Shown here piece by piece: positions 43,007-44,987 of a stretch of 44,987 nucleotides of DNA. The notes below the pieces were generated by a model. It saw only the letters and a list, made by a program, of their open reading frames with translations, was not told the origin of the DNA and did no database searches. Positions within the stretch are counted from its first letter, which is position 1. Each line of letters begins with the position of its first letter. Both the position numbers and the translations under genes were made by a program. Source of the stretch: an uncultured Mucilaginibacter sp. (GTDB lineage Bacteria > Bacteroidota > Bacteroidia > Sphingobacteriales > Sphingobacteriaceae); NCBI RefSeq assembly GCF_937859865.1, contig NZ_CALMAT010000012.1, forward strand, positions 1,990-46,976. Direction: 5' to 3'.

Positions 43007-43108
43007 GCAAAGTTTTTCGGGCAACCTTATTTGGAAGGTTTTGAAACAATTTCAAATCTTAAAATTAACTGTCTTTAAAAAAATGTTCTGGTTTGAGGCA
43101 AAAAAAGT

Positions 43109-43116
43109 TACTTTTG
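43109..43116 (+). promoter_or_regulatory. candidate -7 box (TACTTTTG) for the RmlD-like operon
   Basis: An exact TAnnTTTG match 84 nt before ATG 43201, with the same octamer as the candidate at 8451. A TTTG lies upstream at only 13 nt, closer than usual, so the -33 box is uncertain. Confidence 0.4.
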
Positions 43117-43151
43117 GAGCTAAGGTGTAACGGGTAATGATAAGTCCTGCT

Positions 43152-43179
43152 GCTGTTCATTAACAGCTAAATATTTAGC
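43152..43179 (+). promoter_or_regulatory. two adjacent short palindromes in the leader
   Basis: A hairpin GCTGTT/AACAGC with a CATT loop (43152-43167) overlaps by two bases a perfect 14-bp palindrome GCTAAATATTTAGC (43166-43179), 21 nt before ATG 43201. They lie downstream of the candidate -7 box, so they could be an operator or an RNA structure. Confidence 0.4.
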
Positions 43180-43200
43180 CACGATAGCTAAAACGACCAT

Positions 43201-44142
43201 ATGAAGAAGAAAATTTACATTGCGGGTGCGGGTGGGATGCTGGGCGAGGCTTTTTACCGCATTTTTAAAAACGAATACCAAATTAAATGTACGGACAAAG
43301 ATGTAAATGAAAAATGGCTCAGCTTTTTAGACTTCCGCAACTTTGGCTTATACAAGCAAGACGTAGAAGAATTTAAGCCGGATTACCTGTTTCACTTGGG
43401 CGCTTATACCGATCTGGAATTTTGCGAACTTAATTTAGAAGACACTTACCTCACCAACACCACTTCTGTAGAAAACGCGGTCATGATTGCCAATCAGTTA
43501 AACATTCCGTTGCTGTACATCAGCACCGCCGGGATTTTTGACGGCAAAAAAGATTTTTACGACGATTGGGACGAACCAAACCCGCTTGGCCATTATGCCC
43601 GTTCAAAATACATGGGCGAGCGTTATGTGCGCGAAAATGCAAAACGTTACATCATTTGCCGCGCCGGCTGGATGATGGGCGGCGGGCCGGACAAAGACAA
43701 AAAATTCATCAATAAACTCATCAAACAACTGGCAAGCGGAAAACGCGACCTGCACATTGTAAACGATAAAGACGGCACACCAACTTTTACGGTAGATTTT
43801 GCCAAAAACGTGAAGCTGTTGATCGAAAAAGAATACTGGGGATTGTACAACCTGGTTTGCAACGGCGAAACCAGCCGCATAGAAGTGGCGCAGGAACTGG
43901 TTAAAATTTTAGGTTTGGAACACGATGTTACTTTCCACGAAGTAAATTCCAGCTATTTTAAAGACACTTATTTTGCGCCGCGGCCAACTTCTGAACGCCT
44001 GATTAACCGCAAGCTCGAACTGCGCAACATGAACATCATGCGCGATTGGAAAGTAGCTTTAAAAGAATATATTGACGATTATTATACCAGCTACCTGGAC
44101 GGAAAAATCACGGCCATAAAAGAACTAAGTACTACCTTATAA
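43201..44142 (+). CDS. RmlD-like SDR family nucleotide-sugar reductase
   Basis: 313 aa. An N-terminal Rossmann motif YIAGAGGMLGEAFYRIF is followed by LLYISTAGIFDGKKDFYDDW and YARSKYMGERYV (YxxxK). This is the dTDP-4-dehydrorhamnose reductase-like SDR family, but no rmlABC genes accompany it, so the substrate is open. A DUF1972-type glycosyltransferase gene follows after 13 nt, suggesting a second small glycan operon. Codon use is G/C-richer than in the 17.7-29.7 kb block. Confidence 0.85.
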   Translation: MKKKIYIAGAGGMLGEAFYRIFKNEYQIKCTDKDVNEKWLSFLDFRNFGLYKQDVEEFKPDYLFHLGAYTDLEFCELNLEDTYLTNTTSVENAVMIANQLNIPLLYISTAGIFDGKKDFYDDWDEPNPLGHYARSKYMGERYVRENAKRYIICRAGWMMGGGPDKDKKFINKLIKQLASGKRDLHIVNDKDGTPTFTVDFAKNVKLLIEKEYWGLYNLVCNGETSRIEVAQELVKILGLEHDVTFHEVNSSYFKDTYFAPRPTSERLINRKLELRNMNIMRDWKVALKEYIDDYYTSYLDGKITAIKELSTTL

Positions 44143-44155
44143 ACCTACTTTTCCG

Positions 44156-44987
44156 ATGCGTATCGCAGCTTTTGGTTTCCGGTCAATCCCGCCTGCAACC
44201 GGCGCGGCAGGGGCCGATAAATTTGCCATAGAATTATTTCCGAGACTGGTAAAACGCGGGCACAGCGTAATTGGCTACAACAGGCGCTATCCCAACGTTT
44301 TTGTTGATGTAAAAGAATACAAAGGCGTTAAAATCAAAACCATCAAAACAACCAGCAAAAAAGGTTTTGATACACTTTGGCACTCTTTCCGCTGCACGTT
44401 TGATATTATTTTTCATAACACGGCCGATATTGTCCATATCCAAAATGGCGGAAACAGCATTTGGGCCTTGCCGCTGCGGTTGTTCGGCAAAAAAGTTTTT
44501 ATCAGTCAGGATGGCGTAGATTGGAAGCGCGATAAATGGCCCTGGTACGGCAAGTTGTACCTGCGCTTTTCGGCTTTTGTAACAGCGCATTTGCCCAACG
44601 AAGTCATCTTTGATAATGTTATCGCCAAAAAAATTTTTGAAGATAAATTCAAAAAACAGTTCAAATTTATCCCTTTTGGCAGCGAAGTTGAAATGGCTGC
44701 CGCGCAAAACGATGTCTTGTCTAAAAACAACCTGCAAAAAGGCGAATATTATTTGTTCATCGGCCGGTTTATCCCTGATAAAGGTTTACATTATTTAATC
44801 CCGGCTTTTATCAATGCCAGCACCAGCAAGAAATTGGTTTTGATCGGTGGTTCGCCAAACCCTTCGCCTTACGAACAAAAATTGCAGGATTTGGCCAACA
44901 ACCAGGTTTTGTTTCCGGGCTATATTTATGGCGATGAAGTAAATGCGCTGATCAAAAATGCTTATTGTTACATCCAGCCTTCGGATG
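44156..44987 (+). CDS. DUF1972/GT4-type glycosyltransferase, truncated at window edge
   Basis: The frame is open from ATG 44156 to the end, giving 277 residues without a stop. The N-terminus MRIAAFGFRSIPPATGAAGA resembles the 'GxRGIPxxYGG' opening of DUF1972 glycosyltransferases. KFAIELFPRLVKRGHSVIGY and DIVHIQNGGNSIWALPLRLF follow, then the C-terminal domain begins with YYLFIGRFIPDKGLHYLIPA. The donor-binding E-x7-E region lies beyond the window. The gene is missed by closed-ORF scanning because it has no stop here. Confidence 0.85.
   Translation, partial: MRIAAFGFRSIPPATGAAGADKFAIELFPRLVKRGHSVIGYNRRYPNVFVDVKEYKGVKIKTIKTTSKKGFDTLWHSFRCTFDIIFHNTADIVHIQNGGNSIWALPLRLFGKKVFISQDGVDWKRDKWPWYGKLYLRFSAFVTAHLPNEVIFDNVIAKKIFEDKFKKQFKFIPFGSEVEMAAAQNDVLSKNNLQKGEYYLFIGRFIPDKGLHYLIPAFINASTSKKLVLIGGSPNPSPYEQKLQDLANNQVLFPGYIYGDEVNALIKNAYCYIQPSD

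Larger units (their letters stand above)
42716..43200. other. 485-nt divergent intergenic region
   Basis: The region lies between the divergent GT4 and RmlD-like genes. It contains a paired inverted motif element (42926-43006), a candidate -7 box TACTTTTG (43109-43116) and two adjacent short palindromes in the presumed leader (43152-43179). A 62-codon open frame at 42703-42891 has no recognisable features and is not called. Confidence 0.65.

Overview
The window looks like a chromosomal segment from a Bacteroidota bacterium of the Sphingobacteriaceae type (Pedobacter/Mucilaginibacter-like). This is inferred from the protein families, the lack of Shine-Dalgarno sequences, and several TAnnTTTG -7 boxes. 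I cannot assign a genus from the sequence alone. Nearly all of it is a surface-polysaccharide (capsule/O-antigen-like) locus, with a trehalose/alpha-glucan unit on the left.

Layout. 1-1009 (-): truncated secreted YncE-type beta-propeller, probably the N-terminal half of a propeller/phosphatase protein. 1184-2425 (+): cytosolic GAF histidine kinase. 2546-7856 (-): glgE followed by a treS-maltokinase fusion, a complete trehalose to maltose to maltose-1-phosphate to alpha-glucan route. 8516-12101 (+): Wza-like SLBB exporter and Wzz-like co-polymerase. 12112-17715 (+): six genes for a CDP-3,6-dideoxyhexose, best predicted as CDP-ascarylose. 17756-29670 (+): a visibly A/T-rich block with Wzx flippase, EpsG/Wzy-like polymerase, many glycosyltransferases, a methyltransferase and a GT2-acetyltransferase fusion. 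29683-33847 (+): WbpV/WbpL/WbpM-like trio for the initiating sugar-1-phosphate. 33848-38085 (+): a lipoprotein and two tandem Wzi-like outer-membrane proteins. 38075-41481 (-): a second Wzz/Wza set. 41633-42715 (-): a glycosyltransferase. 43201-end (+): an RmlD-like reductase and a truncated DUF1972-type glycosyltransferase. Together these form a Wzx/Wzy-type pathway: nucleotide-sugar synthesis, priming on a lipid carrier, assembly, flipping, polymerisation, export and surface attachment.

The most unusual signal is not a gene. A short motif, ATGCTTCTTTTA (reverse complement TAAAAGAAGCAT), recurs through the whole window. By eye I count 27 exact copies of its 10-base core GCTTCTTTTA plus several one-base variants; chance predicts fewer than one. 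It occurs (i) as inverted pairs about 80-95 bp apart in gaps between genes and (ii) as single copies inside 11 places in coding sequence, in several reading phases (read as K-E-A, A-S-F, M-L-L-L or K-R-S). Conservation at the DNA level irrespective of frame is the pattern of DNA-uptake (DUS/USS) sequences in Neisseria and Pasteurellaceae. The paired form also resembles REPINs. In-gene copies are absent from the A/T-rich, probably imported 17.7-29.7 kb block. There the paired copies sit only between gene modules, within larger nested palindromes.

No tRNA, rRNA, CRISPR array, insertion sequence or transposase was recognised. Counts and consensus were made by hand, and all functional assignments rest on motif recognition without database searches.
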